Origin: Granulosicoccus sp965214025
GTDB lineage: Bacteria; Pseudomonadota; Gammaproteobacteria; Granulosicoccales; Granulosicoccaceae
Reading direction: 5' to 3'
Assembly (NCBI GenBank): GCA_965214025.1
Contig: CBDCAW010000094.1
Span: forward strand, 1-64,000
DNA length: 64,000 bases
Each line of letters opens with the position of its first letter. Within the stretch, counting starts at the first letter, position 1. Shown here one piece after another: positions 32,273 to 43,344 of this stretch. The notes beneath the pieces are model-generated. The model was given only the letters and a program-made list of their open reading frames with translations. It did not search any database and was not told where the DNA came from. A program made the position numbers and the translations under genes.

Positions 32273-33592
32273 TTACAGGCCCGCTACCGCAGGCTCGCGT
32301 ACCGCACGACTCGACGGAAAGACGATTCGGAAAACCGAGCCTCGCCCGGTTTCGCTTTCGATTTGCAGCTGGCCGCCATGACGCTGCGCCACGTGCTTCA
32401 CGATCGCAAGCCCCAGGCCGGTACCACCGCTGTCGCGAGAGCGTGCCTTGTCGACCCGGTAGAATCGCTCGCTCAGATACGGCAGATGGTGTTCATCGAT
32501 ACCCGGCCCATCGTCGCTGACCTCGAACACCGGCTGGTCCTCGGCATTTGCCTGCCAGGTGATAGCGATGCGTGCGTTGGCCGGCGTGTACTTCAGCGCA
32601 TTGACGACGATGTTCTGGCAGGCGCTGTACAGCTCGGTCTCGGAACCGAGCAAGCTCAGGGAGTGGTCGACGCTCAGTTCCACCTGCTGTGTGACATCGC
32701 CACCGCGCTTGAACGAGCAGACCAATGCCTCGATGAGTGTGGCGACCTGTACCGCATCGCCCTCGTGATCGGCCAGCGGGTTGTCCTCCAGGCGCGACAG
32801 CTCCAGCAGGTGCTCGACGATGTCGGTCATCCGTGAGGATTGCGACGATACCTGTGACAGTGCGTTACGCAGGGGCTGTGGCAGGGTTTCGTCATCCATG
32901 ATCAGTTCCAGGTAACCCTGGATCACGGTCAGCGGCGTTCGCAGCTCGTGCGACACGTTGCCGACGAATGCCCGGCGCATCTCGCGGGTCCGGACGCGCT
33001 GGGAGATATCGCGAGCGATCATCACGCTCATGCCCTTCTCCGGTGGCACGATCTGAATCGCCAGCGTTTTCGTGGTGTCTTGCGTCAGCGTAAGCTCGAG
33101 TTCGGTGGCGTGCTCGGTACCGTGCAGATAGGCAAGGAAATCCGGGTCACGAATCAGGTTGCCGATGCGCTGGCCCTTGTCGCGTATGGTACTGACACCC
33201 AGTAGCGTCCTGGCGGCTGTGTTCGACCAGCGAATCTGCTGCAGGTTGTCGAGCACCAGGATGCCGTCGGGCAGTTCGGACGCCAGACCGTGAAACTGCG
33301 CGAGAATGGCACGGTAGCGCTTGCGTTGCTTGCGGCTGTAGCGCTTCTCGGTATGCACCAGCCTGACCACCTCATCCATGAGGCCGACGGTATCAGGGGC
33401 TTGCGAGGCCTTGCCGCCGCTGGTCAGCCAGTCGATCAACTGCGACAGGCGATGCAGCATCCACAGCGCATAGATCAGCAGGAAGGCGGCGGCGGGAAGC
33501 AGCACGGAACCGAGGACGAAGCCGATGCTCGACGCACCCAGCAAGCCGAGCGCCAGCCACCACAGCTCACGACGCAACTGCGCTGACATCAT
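32273..33592 (-). CDS. phoR: PhoR, phosphate-responsive sensor kinase
   Basis: Inner-membrane histidine kinase of 439 residues. Two hydrophobic segments at residues 11-45 anchor it without a sizeable periplasmic loop, as in E. coli PhoR, which senses through PstSCAB-PhoU. A PAS domain spans about 95-200 (LPDGILVLDNLQQIRWSNTAA). The phosphoacceptor is His215 in VSHELRTPLTVIQGYLEL, and the ATPase has the N box (NIVVNALKYTP) and GTGLGLAIVKH. Start choice is uncertain: ATG at 33592 or 33589 after ggGAGG, or a GTG at 33643. It is downstream of phoB. Confidence 0.94.
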   Translation of the reverse strand: MMSAQLRRELWWLALGLLGASSIGFVLGSVLLPAAAFLLIYALWMLHRLSQLIDWLTSGGKASQAPDTVGLMDEVVRLVHTEKRYSRKQRKRYRAILAQFHGLASELPDGILVLDNLQQIRWSNTAARTLLGVSTIRDKGQRIGNLIRDPDFLAYLHGTEHATELELTLTQDTTKTLAIQIVPPEKGMSVMIARDISQRVRTREMRRAFVGNVSHELRTPLTVIQGYLELIMDDETLPQPLRNALSQVSSQSSRMTDIVEHLLELSRLEDNPLADHEGDAVQVATLIEALVCSFKRGGDVTQQVELSVDHSLSLLGSETELYSACQNIVVNALKYTPANARIAITWQANAEDQPVFEVSDDGPGIDEHHLPYLSERFYRVDKARSRDSGGTGLGLAIVKHVAQRHGGQLQIESETGRGSVFRIVFPSSRAVREPAVAGL

Positions 33593-33686
33593 GCCTCCCG
33601 CGGAGCCGCCACTCGGATACGCAGCCACCGTGCCTCGCCTCACTCAAGCCCCGCGTTGCGGGCGCTCACGTTCACCGGACGCACGA

Positions 33687-34379
33687 TCATACCGCCTTTT
33701 CATTGAGCCGATAACCGGCTCCCCTGACCGTCTCCAGCATGCGCTCCAGACCGCCAGGTTTGAGGCTCTTGCGCAAGCGCAGGATATGCACGTCCACGGT
33801 TCGCTCCTCGATGAACGTGCCCCGACCCCAGACGTGATCGAGTAGCTGCGCACGGCTGTATACCCGGTCGGGGTTCTGCATCATGAAGCGCAGCAGCTTG
33901 AATTCGGTGTGGCCCAGTGGCACCGTCTCGCCGTTCGCGGTGACGCGATGGGCCGCCGAATCGAGCACCAGTTCACCCCGTTCCAGGCGGTTGCCATCGA
34001 TGAAGTTGTGAGTTCGTCGCAGCAGCGCCTTGACCCGCGAGTTCAGCTCGCGCGGTGAAAACGGTTTGGTTATGTAGTCGTCTGCGCCGGCATCCAGACC
34101 GGTGGCGACATCGTTCTCGTCCACCCGAGCGGTGAGCATGATGATCGGCAGGCCGCGGGTCACCTCTTCTCGGCGCAGCTTGCGCACCAGTTCCAGACCG
34201 CTGCCCCCGGGCAACATCCAGTCGACCAGTACCAGATCCGGAGTATTGTCGACCAGCCACTCGCGTGCCTGGACGGCATTCTCGACCCCGTGCACGGCAT
34301 GGCCTTCGCGTGTCAATGCGTACCGGATCATGTCTCTGATCGGCGCTTCGTCTTCGACCGTGAGCAGAAGGGTGTTCAT
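33687..34379 (-). CDS. phoB: PhoB, response regulator of the phosphate regulon
   Basis: A 230-residue OmpR-family regulator. The receiver domain has acidic residues near position 10, the phosphorylated Asp53 in LVLVDWMLPGGSGLELV, Thr in LTARV and Lys in ITKPFSPREL. The winged-helix part contains LGHTEFKLLRFMMQNPDRVYSRAQLLD and DVHILRLRKSL. Under phosphate limitation it binds PHO boxes and activates pst and other genes. It heads the minus-strand phoB-phoR pair and has its own PHO boxes upstream. Confidence 0.96.
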   Translation of the reverse strand: MNTLLLTVEDEAPIRDMIRYALTREGHAVHGVENAVQAREWLVDNTPDLVLVDWMLPGGSGLELVRKLRREEVTRGLPIIMLTARVDENDVATGLDAGADDYITKPFSPRELNSRVKALLRRTHNFIDGNRLERGELVLDSAAHRVTANGETVPLGHTEFKLLRFMMQNPDRVYSRAQLLDHVWGRGTFIEERTVDVHILRLRKSLKPGGLERMLETVRGAGYRLNEKAV

Positions 34380-34403
34380 CGTTACAGGTACCTGAGGTTA
34401 ATC

Positions 34404-34443
34404 TTGACAGACTATGACGACTCTATGACGGGTATGTGACACC
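34404..34443 (-). promoter_or_regulatory. Tandem PHO boxes upstream of phoB
   Basis: On the plus strand TGAC cores begin at 34405, 34415, 34426 and, as tgtgac, at 34437; spacing is 10, 11 and 11 bp. On the minus strand these are four GTCA half-sites in helical register, i.e. two or more PHO boxes 25-60 bases before the phoB start, suggesting positive autoregulation. Confidence 0.7.
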
Positions 34444-34517
34444 CTCTGAGTCGCAATTTCATGCGCGATCACTTGCAGGATGGGCACGTAGCAGGGAGAA
34501 TGCGCGGTTCGAGCTAT

Positions 34518-34629
34518 GGTGTTCCGTATCGGCACTCTCGCGACGAGAAACTGTGAACCCCGTCAGGCCCGGAAGGGAGCAGCGGCAGCAGTGGATTCGG
34601 GTGCCGGGATGCGGCTGATGCGGGATGCC
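34518..34629 (+). ncRNA. ffs: Signal recognition particle 4.5S RNA
   Basis: About 112 nt with the universal SRP core gtcaggcccggaagggagca (34562 onward) and the returning strand ggattcgggtgccgggatg. The outer ends ggtgttccgtatcggc (34518) and gctgatgcgggatgcc (34614) pair along all 16 positions with G-T wobbles, matching the 114-nt E. coli hairpin. Exact ends are estimated from that stem. Location just upstream of dnaX is common in gammaproteobacteria. Confidence 0.9.
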
Positions 34630-34721
34630 GCCCTCGGCTCGATTCGTCCTCCCCCCTCTATTTCGTCCGCAGTTCCTTTCTGCCCTTGTCTTTTCCTCCT
34701 CTTGTTGGTCCACTGGCACAG

Positions 34722-36518
34722 ATGAGCTACAAGGTACTGGCGCGCAAGTGGCGCCCTCAGCATTTCAACGACATGATCGGCCAGGAGCACGTGCTGCGTG
34801 CATTGGTCAACGCGCTCGATGACGACCGCCTGCATCACGCCTACCTGTTTACGGGCATGCGCGGCGTCGGCAAGACCACAATCGCGCGTATTTTCGCCAA
34901 GTGTCTGAATTGCCTTGCCAACGGTGTCAGTTCCAGCCCTTGCGGCGAGTGCGACATTTGTCGCGATATCGAAGCCGGGAGCTTCCTCGATCTCATCGAG
35001 GTCGATGCCGCGTCACGCACCAAGGTCGACGAGACTCGCGAGCTGCTGGAGAACGTGCCCTATCTGCCGGGTCAGGGACGTTACAAGGTGTATCTCATCG
35101 ATGAGGTGCACATGTTCTCCAATCACAGCTTCAACGCCTTGCTGAAGACACTCGAAGAACCGCCGGAGCATGTGAAGTTCCTGCTCGCCACCACCGATCC
35201 GCAGAAACTGCCTGTCACCGTGCTGTCGCGTTGCCTGCAGTTCAATCTCAAGCGCATGACTGCAGCGCGCCTGGTGCCTTACCTGACGAGGATCCTCTCC
35301 GCCGAATCCATAGAGGCTGAACCGGCGGCGCTCGAGCTGATTGCCCGGGCCGCCGACGGCAGTGTGCGCGATTCCCTGAGCCTGGTCGAACAGAGCATAG
35401 CCTACGGCCGTGGCGCGGTGCGCAGGGTGGAGGTCGAAGCGATGCTCGGCCGCGTGTCCACCGATCGGCTGCTGGACCTGCTGTCCCTGCTGGCTGGCAC
35501 CGACACCGAACACCTTTTCGCAGCCGTCGAATCGCTGGACGAATACGGACCGGACTACAGTCTGTTGCTGGGCGAACTGGTGTCCATGTTGCACCACGTC
35601 GCCCTGCTGCAGAACGTGCCCGGAAGCCTCGACCCGTCCACACCGGGTCACGCACAGCTTGCCGAGCTGGCCGACAGGCTGACGGTGGAGGAGGTACAGC
35701 TGAACTACCAGATCGGCGTGCATGCCCGTCGCGACATGCCGTTCTGCCCCGATCCGCGCGAAGCTTTCGACATGGCCTTGCTGCGCATGCGTCATTTCGC
35801 GCCGCAAATGGGTGCAGCGGAACCCGTGACGGCGATCACGGCGCAGGCGACACCCACCGCACCGCCCGTGACGGCCGTGACGGCCGGAGCCAACGTATCC
35901 GCGCCACCTGCACCACCACCCGCAGCTGCCGCGCCAGCAACACCCCCGGTATCGTCCAGCCCACCTGCGGCAGTCGAGCCGGTCACACCACCCGCGCCCG
36001 CTACGCCATCGACACCCGCCGCGCCACCTTCATCACCCGCACCAACCTCACCAGCATCACCGGCGCCACCCGCTCAGGCCGACAGCGACTTCACCGTCGA
36101 ACAGCTCGCCACCGGGAACTGGTCTGCCGTCATCGGCAGGCTCGGCCTGGCGGGCATGCCGCTGCAGCTGGCACAGCATTGCGTGGTACGCGAAGCCAGC
36201 GGCAAGCGGGTGGTACTCTTGCTGCACGAGACGCAGGAACACCTCAAATCGCCGCGCTTCGTCGCGCGCCTGGCGACCTCACTGAGTGCGTTGACCGGTA
36301 CGGATGTCGATCTTGTCATCGAGTTCATCAGTGAAGAGAGGATCACACCGGCTCGCGAAGCGCACGATCAGGCCGCCGCCGACCAGCGAGCCGCGCAGAA
36401 ATCCATCGACGCCGACCCACTGGTAAGACAACTCGTCGCCGGTGTGAACGGCACCATAGACGCAGCCAGCGTGCAACCGATCAACCACAGCAACGATAAA
36501 CCGGGAGAGAAAGCATGA
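34722..36518 (+). CDS. dnaX: DNA polymerase III subunit tau (gamma/tau)
   Basis: Clamp-loader ATPase of 598 residues. From the ATG at 34722 it starts MSYKVLARKWRPQHFNDMIGQ, with Walker A MRGVGKTTIARIFAKCL at about 46-62, a four-cysteine zinc motif (CLNCL..PCGECDIC, 63-83), Walker B LIDEVHMFS and the SRC sensor (VLSRCLQFNLK). A Pro/Ala/Thr-rich linker spans about residues 370-450, then the tau C-terminal domain that contacts the polymerase. I see no A-rich slippery heptamer with a frameshift outcome in the linker, so the short gamma form is not evident. Its end overlaps ybaB (ATGA). Confidence 0.95.
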   Translation: MSYKVLARKWRPQHFNDMIGQEHVLRALVNALDDDRLHHAYLFTGMRGVGKTTIARIFAKCLNCLANGVSSSPCGECDICRDIEAGSFLDLIEVDAASRTKVDETRELLENVPYLPGQGRYKVYLIDEVHMFSNHSFNALLKTLEEPPEHVKFLLATTDPQKLPVTVLSRCLQFNLKRMTAARLVPYLTRILSAESIEAEPAALELIARAADGSVRDSLSLVEQSIAYGRGAVRRVEVEAMLGRVSTDRLLDLLSLLAGTDTEHLFAAVESLDEYGPDYSLLLGELVSMLHHVALLQNVPGSLDPSTPGHAQLAELADRLTVEEVQLNYQIGVHARRDMPFCPDPREAFDMALLRMRHFAPQMGAAEPVTAITAQATPTAPPVTAVTAGANVSAPPAPPPAAAAPATPPVSSSPPAAVEPVTPPAPATPSTPAAPPSSPAPTSPASPAPPAQADSDFTVEQLATGNWSAVIGRLGLAGMPLQLAQHCVVREASGKRVVLLLHETQEHLKSPRFVARLATSLSALTGTDVDLVIEFISEERITPAREAHDQAAADQRAAQKSIDADPLVRQLVAGVNGTIDAASVQPINHSNDKPGEKA

Positions 36519-36838
36519 AGGGTGGAATGGGCAACCTGATGAAGCAGGCGCAGAAGATGCAGGAAGACATGCAGCGCATGCAGGAGGAGATCGCCAACCT
36601 GCAGATCGAAGGGCAGAGCGGTGGTGGCTTGGTGAAGGTCGTTATGAACGGGCAGCATGAGCTGGCCAAGGTGTCGATCGACGACTCGCTCGTCAGCGAT
36701 GACAAGGACATGCTGGAAGATCTGATCGCCGCGGCGGTCAACGACGCCACGCAGAAGCTGGCCAATGCGTCGAAGGAACGGCTCAGCGGCATCACCAGCG
36801 GCATGGATCTGCCGCCGGGCATGAAGCTGCCGTTCTAG
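36515..36838 (+). CDS. ybaB: YbaB/EbfC nucleoid-associated protein
   Basis: A 107-residue DNA-binding dimer. It has the Met/Gln-rich N-terminal helix NLMKQAQKMQEDMQRMQEEI, the central strand GGLVKVVMNGQHELAKVSID and a C-terminal DLIAAAVNDATQKL, as in E. coli YbaB (109). The ATG overlaps the dnaX stop, and recR follows after 3 bases, so dnaX-ybaB-recR form one translationally coupled unit. Confidence 0.95.
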   Translation: MKGGMGNLMKQAQKMQEDMQRMQEEIANLQIEGQSGGGLVKVVMNGQHELAKVSIDDSLVSDDKDMLEDLIAAAVNDATQKLANASKERLSGITSGMDLPPGMKLPF

Positions 36839-36841
36839 AAG

Positions 36842-37435
36842 TTGAGCGTCAGCAAGCTGGACGAACTGGTAGAAGCGCTGCGCTGTCTGCCGGGTGTCGG
36901 GCCGAAATCTGCGCAGCGAATGGCGTTGCATCTGCTTCGGCGTGATCGTGCCGGTGCCGGTCATCTGGGCAAGACGCTGGTAGACGCGATGCAGCAGATT
37001 CATTCCTGCGAGCAATGCCGTAACTACACCGATCAGGTACTGTGCCGCTGGTGCCGCGATCCACTGCGAGATAGCACTCAGCTGTGTGTGGTCGAGAACC
37101 CTGCCGATGTCATCGCGATCGATCGCTCTACCGACTACAAGGGTCTGTACTTCCTGCTGCTCGGTCACCTGTCGCCGCTGGATGGCATCGGGCCGAAGGA
37201 TCTGGGCATGGATGAATTGTCCACCCGGCTCGACGGCGGCATCGTGGAGGAGGTCACACTGGCGCTGAATTCCACCGTGGAAGGTCAGGCCACAGCACGC
37301 TACATCAGCGACCTCGCCTCGGCCCGAGGCATCGACGTGCTGCAGATTGCCCGCGGGTTACCGATGGGCAGTGAGCTGGAATACGCAGATGGCGGAACCC
37401 TGTCGGTGGCGTTTTCGCAGCGTACGAAGTTGTAG
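36842..37435 (+). CDS. recR: Recombination protein RecR
   Basis: A 197-residue RecFOR-pathway protein that helps load RecA at gaps. It has the helix-hairpin-helix LPGVGPKSAQRMALHLL (residues 18-34), the zinc finger CEQCRNYTDQVLCRWCRDP (56-74) and the Toprim stretch LCVVENPADVIAIDRS. The start is a TTG at 36842, 3 bases after the ybaB stop; no ATG or GTG is available between the genes. Its stop lies 8 bases from that of the convergent aceK. Confidence 0.95.
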   Translation: MSVSKLDELVEALRCLPGVGPKSAQRMALHLLRRDRAGAGHLGKTLVDAMQQIHSCEQCRNYTDQVLCRWCRDPLRDSTQLCVVENPADVIAIDRSTDYKGLYFLLLGHLSPLDGIGPKDLGMDELSTRLDGGIVEEVTLALNSTVEGQATARYISDLASARGIDVLQIARGLPMGSELEYADGGTLSVAFSQRTKL

Positions 37436-37443
37436 AGCACAGC

Positions 37444-39156
37444 TCAGCGCAAGCGTACCGATGTCGGATACGGAAACACATCGGCCTGCTCGCTGGCGGC
37501 GATGCGCGCCTGCTGATCCTGCCACCAGGCGGGGTCGAGCAAATCCTGATGCGCCTCACCGAAAAGCTGCTTGTCTTCGCGGTTGGCGAAAAAGTAGGTG
37601 TGAAAGCTTTCGGGAAACACATCCTCGCCGCGCACCGAGTACCAGGGTTCCGCACTGGTGTCGTCCATCCAGGGTGGACTGGGCGGAATGCGCCGAAATC
37701 GACATTCGTGCAGGTAGCAGATCTCGTCGTAGTCGTAGAAGACCACCCGGCCGTGTCGGGTGACGCCGAAGTTCTTCAGCATCATGTCGCCGGGAAAGAT
37801 GTCGGCACCGGCCAGTTCGCGTATCGCATGGCCGTATTCGTTGATCACCCGCGTACGTTCGGCACCTTCGACCTGCGCCAGATAGGTGTTCAGCGGCGTC
37901 ATGCGGCGCTCGATGTACACGTGTTTCACGATCAGCCTGTCGCCTTCTATCCGGATGCTCTTCGAGGCGCGGGCTTGTAGTTCCTCGAGCAGGTCCGGTG
38001 AGATACGTGACAGCGGCAGGGCCACGTGTGAGAACTCGAGGGTATCGGCGAGCCGCCCGACCCGGTCGTGATTCTTGACCAGCAGGTACTTCTCGCGAAC
38101 TTCCTCGCGTGATGCGCTCTTGGGCGGGTCGAAGCGGTCGCGGATGACCTTGAACACGAACGGGAACGAGGGCAGGGTGAACACGAGCATCACCATGCCC
38201 CGAATGCCGTCGGCCACTACCAGATTGTCGCGCGAGTGGCGCAGGTGCTGATGGAATTCGCGATAGAACAGGGTCTTCGCGTGCTTCTGCAAGCCCAGTA
38301 GCGAATAGAGTTCATTGCGCGGCTTGTCGGGCATCAGTGCATGCAGGAATTCGACATAGGCGGCCGGGGTTTCCATGTCTATCATGAAGTAGGCACGCGA
38401 GAAGCTGAACAGCAGGGCGATATCCTTGTCGTCGGAAATCAGTGCATCGATGATCAGCCGCTCCTCGGCTGATTTCACCAGTGAGATCACCATCGGCACC
38501 GAGCGGTTGCCGTTGATCAGGCACCCCACGATGTAGGCGCCCTTGTTGCGGTAGAACGGCGCACGCAGGATCTGCAGCTGCTGGTTCGGGCGGCTCTGGC
38601 CCAGGGTTTCGAGGCTCGCCCGCACCGCTGTCTCGAGGCGGCGTATATCATCGCGCAGCTCCTGCCACTGCACACCGAAGTCGAACGAGACGAGCATGTC
38701 CAGCAGCATCCGCCGCAGCCCACGTTCTGCAGGGTAGTAGCTGCTGACGGCAGGCTGCCGGGTATCGAGGTATTCCGTGGCTACGGCGGGGCGCCAGAAG
38801 ATGTGCGAGTTATCGTAGTAGCGCCGGTGCAGCACTCGGCAGGCCACGGAGTTGTAGAAAGTCTCGGCGCACTCCGGCTGCAGGTGCTGATGCAGAAGAC
38901 CGATGTAGGCCAGCTTGATATCGGGCCATTCATCGCTGCTGCCCTGCACCGAGGGATGGTGTTCGCACAGGTGCGCCACAGTCTCGTGCACCCGCTGATC
39001 GTACATCTCGATGCGGTCCCGGTTGGCCTGCGCCACGGCCTGCCAGTCGGACTGGGCGAAACGTTCTCGGGCACCGGCCGAGGTATCGAGGAACAACCGG
39101 TAATGCCTGTCGAAACCTGCGAGAATCAGTCGCGCTACCGTGAAGGCGTCTTGCAT
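37444..39156 (-). CDS. aceK: Isocitrate dehydrogenase kinase/phosphatase AceK
   Basis: A bifunctional enzyme that phosphorylates and dephosphorylates isocitrate dehydrogenase, steering carbon between the TCA cycle and the glyoxylate bypass. The 570-residue length matches E. coli AceK (578). Visible are FTLPSFPFVFKVIRDRF (ATP-binding lysine region, about residues 320-336) and the catalytic-site stretch MLKNFGVTRHGRVVFYDYDEI (about 465-485). It lies directly downstream of icd, 109 bases away, rather than in an aceBAK operon; isocitrate lyase and malate synthase are not in the window. Confidence 0.96.
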   Translation of the reverse strand: MQDAFTVARLILAGFDRHYRLFLDTSAGARERFAQSDWQAVAQANRDRIEMYDQRVHETVAHLCEHHPSVQGSSDEWPDIKLAYIGLLHQHLQPECAETFYNSVACRVLHRRYYDNSHIFWRPAVATEYLDTRQPAVSSYYPAERGLRRMLLDMLVSFDFGVQWQELRDDIRRLETAVRASLETLGQSRPNQQLQILRAPFYRNKGAYIVGCLINGNRSVPMVISLVKSAEERLIIDALISDDKDIALLFSFSRAYFMIDMETPAAYVEFLHALMPDKPRNELYSLLGLQKHAKTLFYREFHQHLRHSRDNLVVADGIRGMVMLVFTLPSFPFVFKVIRDRFDPPKSASREEVREKYLLVKNHDRVGRLADTLEFSHVALPLSRISPDLLEELQARASKSIRIEGDRLIVKHVYIERRMTPLNTYLAQVEGAERTRVINEYGHAIRELAGADIFPGDMMLKNFGVTRHGRVVFYDYDEICYLHECRFRRIPPSPPWMDDTSAEPWYSVRGEDVFPESFHTYFFANREDKQLFGEAHQDLLDPAWWQDQQARIAASEQADVFPYPTSVRLR

Positions 39157-39265
39157 CGGATGGGTTTCCCAGGCGTTTGCACGTTCCAGACGGCCGGGCC
39201 ATCGGCGAGCCGTTGGCCTGCCGCTGCTGCCTGCTGCGACTCGCGACGCAGCAGGTAACGAGCGA

Positions 39266-40519
39266 TCAGCTTCCCTGAATTCGCTTGATCAGGTGGTCGG
39301 CGAACTGGCTGGTGGACACCTCGGTCGCACCTTCCATCTGACGGGCGAAATCGTAGGTGACGGTTCCGTCCGCAATGACCTGCGCGTAGCAGGAATTGAT
39401 CAGGTCAGCCGCTTCCTGCCAGCCGATGTGCTCCAGCATCATCACGCCGGAGAGCAGCAGGGAGGACGGGTTGACCTTGTCGAGATCGGTGTACTTCGGC
39501 GCGGTGCCGTGCGTGGCCTCGAATACCGCGTAGTCGTCGGACATGTTGGCCCCCGGCGCTATGCCCACGCCACCGACCTCGGCCGCCAGCGCATCCGACA
39601 GGTAATCACCGTTCAGGTTCATGGTGGCCAGCACGTCGAACTCCGCCGGGCGTAACTGCAACAGCTGGAACATGATGTCGGCAATGCGATCCATGATCAT
39701 GATCTTGCCTTCCGGGCACTTGCCGTCGTGCTTGTCCCAGACATCGGCTTCGGAAATCACCTGTTCGCCGAATTCCTCCTTCGCGACCTCGTAGCCCCAG
39801 TTGCGGAAGGCGCCTTCGGTGAACTTCATGATGTTGCCCTTGTGCACCAGCACCACGTTGCGACGGTTGTTGTCGATCGCGTACTGGATGGCCTTGCGCA
39901 CCAGACGCTTGGAGCCGTGCGGGCTGATCGGCTTCACGCCGAGCCCGGCGTCCTCGAAGAAGTCGACACCCATTTCCTCGCGCAGGAACTTGGCCAGCTT
40001 CTTGTTCTCCGGTGAGCCGCTCTGGAACTCGATACCGCAGTAGACATCTTCCGTGTTCTCGCGAAAGATCACCACGTCGACCTCATCGGGCTTCTTCATC
40101 GGTGACGGGACACCATCGTAGTAACGTACCGGGCGCACGCAGGCGTACAGGTCGAGTTCCTGGCGAAGCGATACATTCAGCGAACGGAAACCACCGCCGA
40201 TCGGTGTGGTCAGCGGGCCCTTGATCGCGACCCGCAGATCCTTGATGGCCTCCAGCGTCTCGGCCGGGAAGTAATCGCCGTCGTACAGGCTGGCAGCCTT
40301 CTCGCCCAGGAACAGCTCGCACCACGCCACCTTCCTCTTGCCGGCATAGGCCTTCTCCACCGCAGCATCCCAGACGCGCATGGAAGCACGCGTGATGTCG
40401 CCGCCGATGCCATCGCCCTGCACGTAGCCGAGAACGGGGTGGTCGGAGACGTTCAGGACGCCGTCGGTGAGCGTGATCTTGTCACCCTCGGCGGGTAGGG
40501 TGATGTGTTGATAGGCCAT
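39266..40519 (-). CDS. icd: Isocitrate dehydrogenase, NADP type
   Basis: Oxidises isocitrate to 2-oxoglutarate in the TCA cycle. The 417-residue protein from the ATG at 40519 matches E. coli Icd in length (416). Ser113, the AceK phosphorylation site, is conserved in FRSLNVSLRQELDLYACVRP at exactly that number. VFRENTEDVYCGIEF and the C-terminal GANMSDDYAVFEATHGTAPKYT hold substrate and coenzyme sites. Pairing with the adjacent aceK indicates that the enzyme is controlled by phosphorylation. The ORF runs open upstream of 40519 but overlaps the cupredoxin gene. Confidence 0.95.
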   Translation of the reverse strand: MAYQHITLPAEGDKITLTDGVLNVSDHPVLGYVQGDGIGGDITRASMRVWDAAVEKAYAGKRKVAWCELFLGEKAASLYDGDYFPAETLEAIKDLRVAIKGPLTTPIGGGFRSLNVSLRQELDLYACVRPVRYYDGVPSPMKKPDEVDVVIFRENTEDVYCGIEFQSGSPENKKLAKFLREEMGVDFFEDAGLGVKPISPHGSKRLVRKAIQYAIDNNRRNVVLVHKGNIMKFTEGAFRNWGYEVAKEEFGEQVISEADVWDKHDGKCPEGKIMIMDRIADIMFQLLQLRPAEFDVLATMNLNGDYLSDALAAEVGGVGIAPGANMSDDYAVFEATHGTAPKYTDLDKVNPSSLLLSGVMMLEHIGWQEAADLINSCYAQVIADGTVTYDFARQMEGATEVSTSQFADHLIKRIQGS

Positions 40520-40635
40520 GCGATCTCCCGGGCTGATCTCGGCAAGGTGGCGCGGCCGGAACCAACCGATGGCCGGACCGCGAATAGCCGCTGAGTATAT
40601 CACCGCGCCGTCTGGCTGCCCTCCATACCCGATAC

Positions 40636-41085
40636 CTACATCTTGCTTTCGAATTCGGCGCTTGCATCCTTGAGCAGGCCCTTGGCCGGTAGCAGGCCGG
40701 CCCGATCCTCTTCGATGGCCGCCATGTAGCCGTCGATGATCCCCTGGGCATCGTCCGGCTTGCCGACGACGACGATACCGCCCATGCGCGACCCCCAGTG
40801 CGGCGTGCACTTGTAGACGACGATGCCCGGCTTGTCGAAAGTCAGCGTGACATCCTCGCCTACCTCGGTGATCTCCTGTTCGAAGCCCTCGGGCGACATG
40901 GCCGGCAAGGTTTCGATGTTGTGCCCGGCCATGCCTTCCCAACTCACCGTATCACCCTCATCGATGTAGACGATCTCCTGATCAAACTTGACCCCCAGGG
41001 CGGTGATGGTGGTCATCTCGGCGAAAACGGGGCCAGCGGTGGCGGCGCCCAGCGTCAACAGCATGCAACAAGCGATGGCTCTCAT
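40636..41085 (-). CDS. Pseudoazurin-like blue copper protein
   Basis: A 149-residue periplasmic cupredoxin. It has signal peptide ACCMLLTLGAATAGPVFA (residues 4-22) and the four type-1 copper ligands: His in GHNIETLPAM, Cys and His in YKCTPHWGS, Met in SRMGGIVVV. The GHN-x-ET and KCTPH-W/Y patterns are those of pseudoazurin. The tail after GIVVVGK is helical, as in pseudoazurin, ending AEFESKM. It would shuttle electrons to a periplasmic reductase such as nitrite or nitrous-oxide reductase, but none lies in the window. It is on the minus strand upstream of icd and divergent from speA. Confidence 0.85.
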   Translation of the reverse strand: MRAIACCMLLTLGAATAGPVFAEMTTITALGVKFDQEIVYIDEGDTVSWEGMAGHNIETLPAMSPEGFEQEITEVGEDVTLTFDKPGIVVYKCTPHWGSRMGGIVVVGKPDDAQGIIDGYMAAIEEDRAGLLPAKGLLKDASAEFESKM

Positions 41086-41275
41086 CTCTGTACTCCTGGA
41101 TCGAATGGATAATGGATTAGGTGTGAAACGACGACATGTCAGAATGTCCGCCCCTGACATGGTGCCTCACTTGTTCACCAGGGTGCGGGTCACTTCGATC
41201 CATTGACTTCCGGGAACAGATCAGGCAAATGATGCGCCCCGTGCCCGTCCCCCATCGCCCGAAGCCGGAGCATCC

Positions 41276-43192
<1,917 letters not shown>

Positions 43193-43344
43193 CCGGTGGA
43201 GACATTCACCGGTTTCACGCATGCCGGTGATACGCATTCCAACGGGACGCATCCCGTCGATATGCCGACTTTCCAGATTAAATCCGGCCAGACAGAACCC
43301 GGCCAGACATGACCGGGCCGAACGCAACCAGGAGATTGCAGAAC

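Noticed and set aside
40520..40942. Extended N-terminus of isocitrate dehydrogenase
   Set aside because: The upstream frame overlaps the cupredoxin gene on the same strand, and the accepted start at 40519 gives the standard numbering with Ser113.
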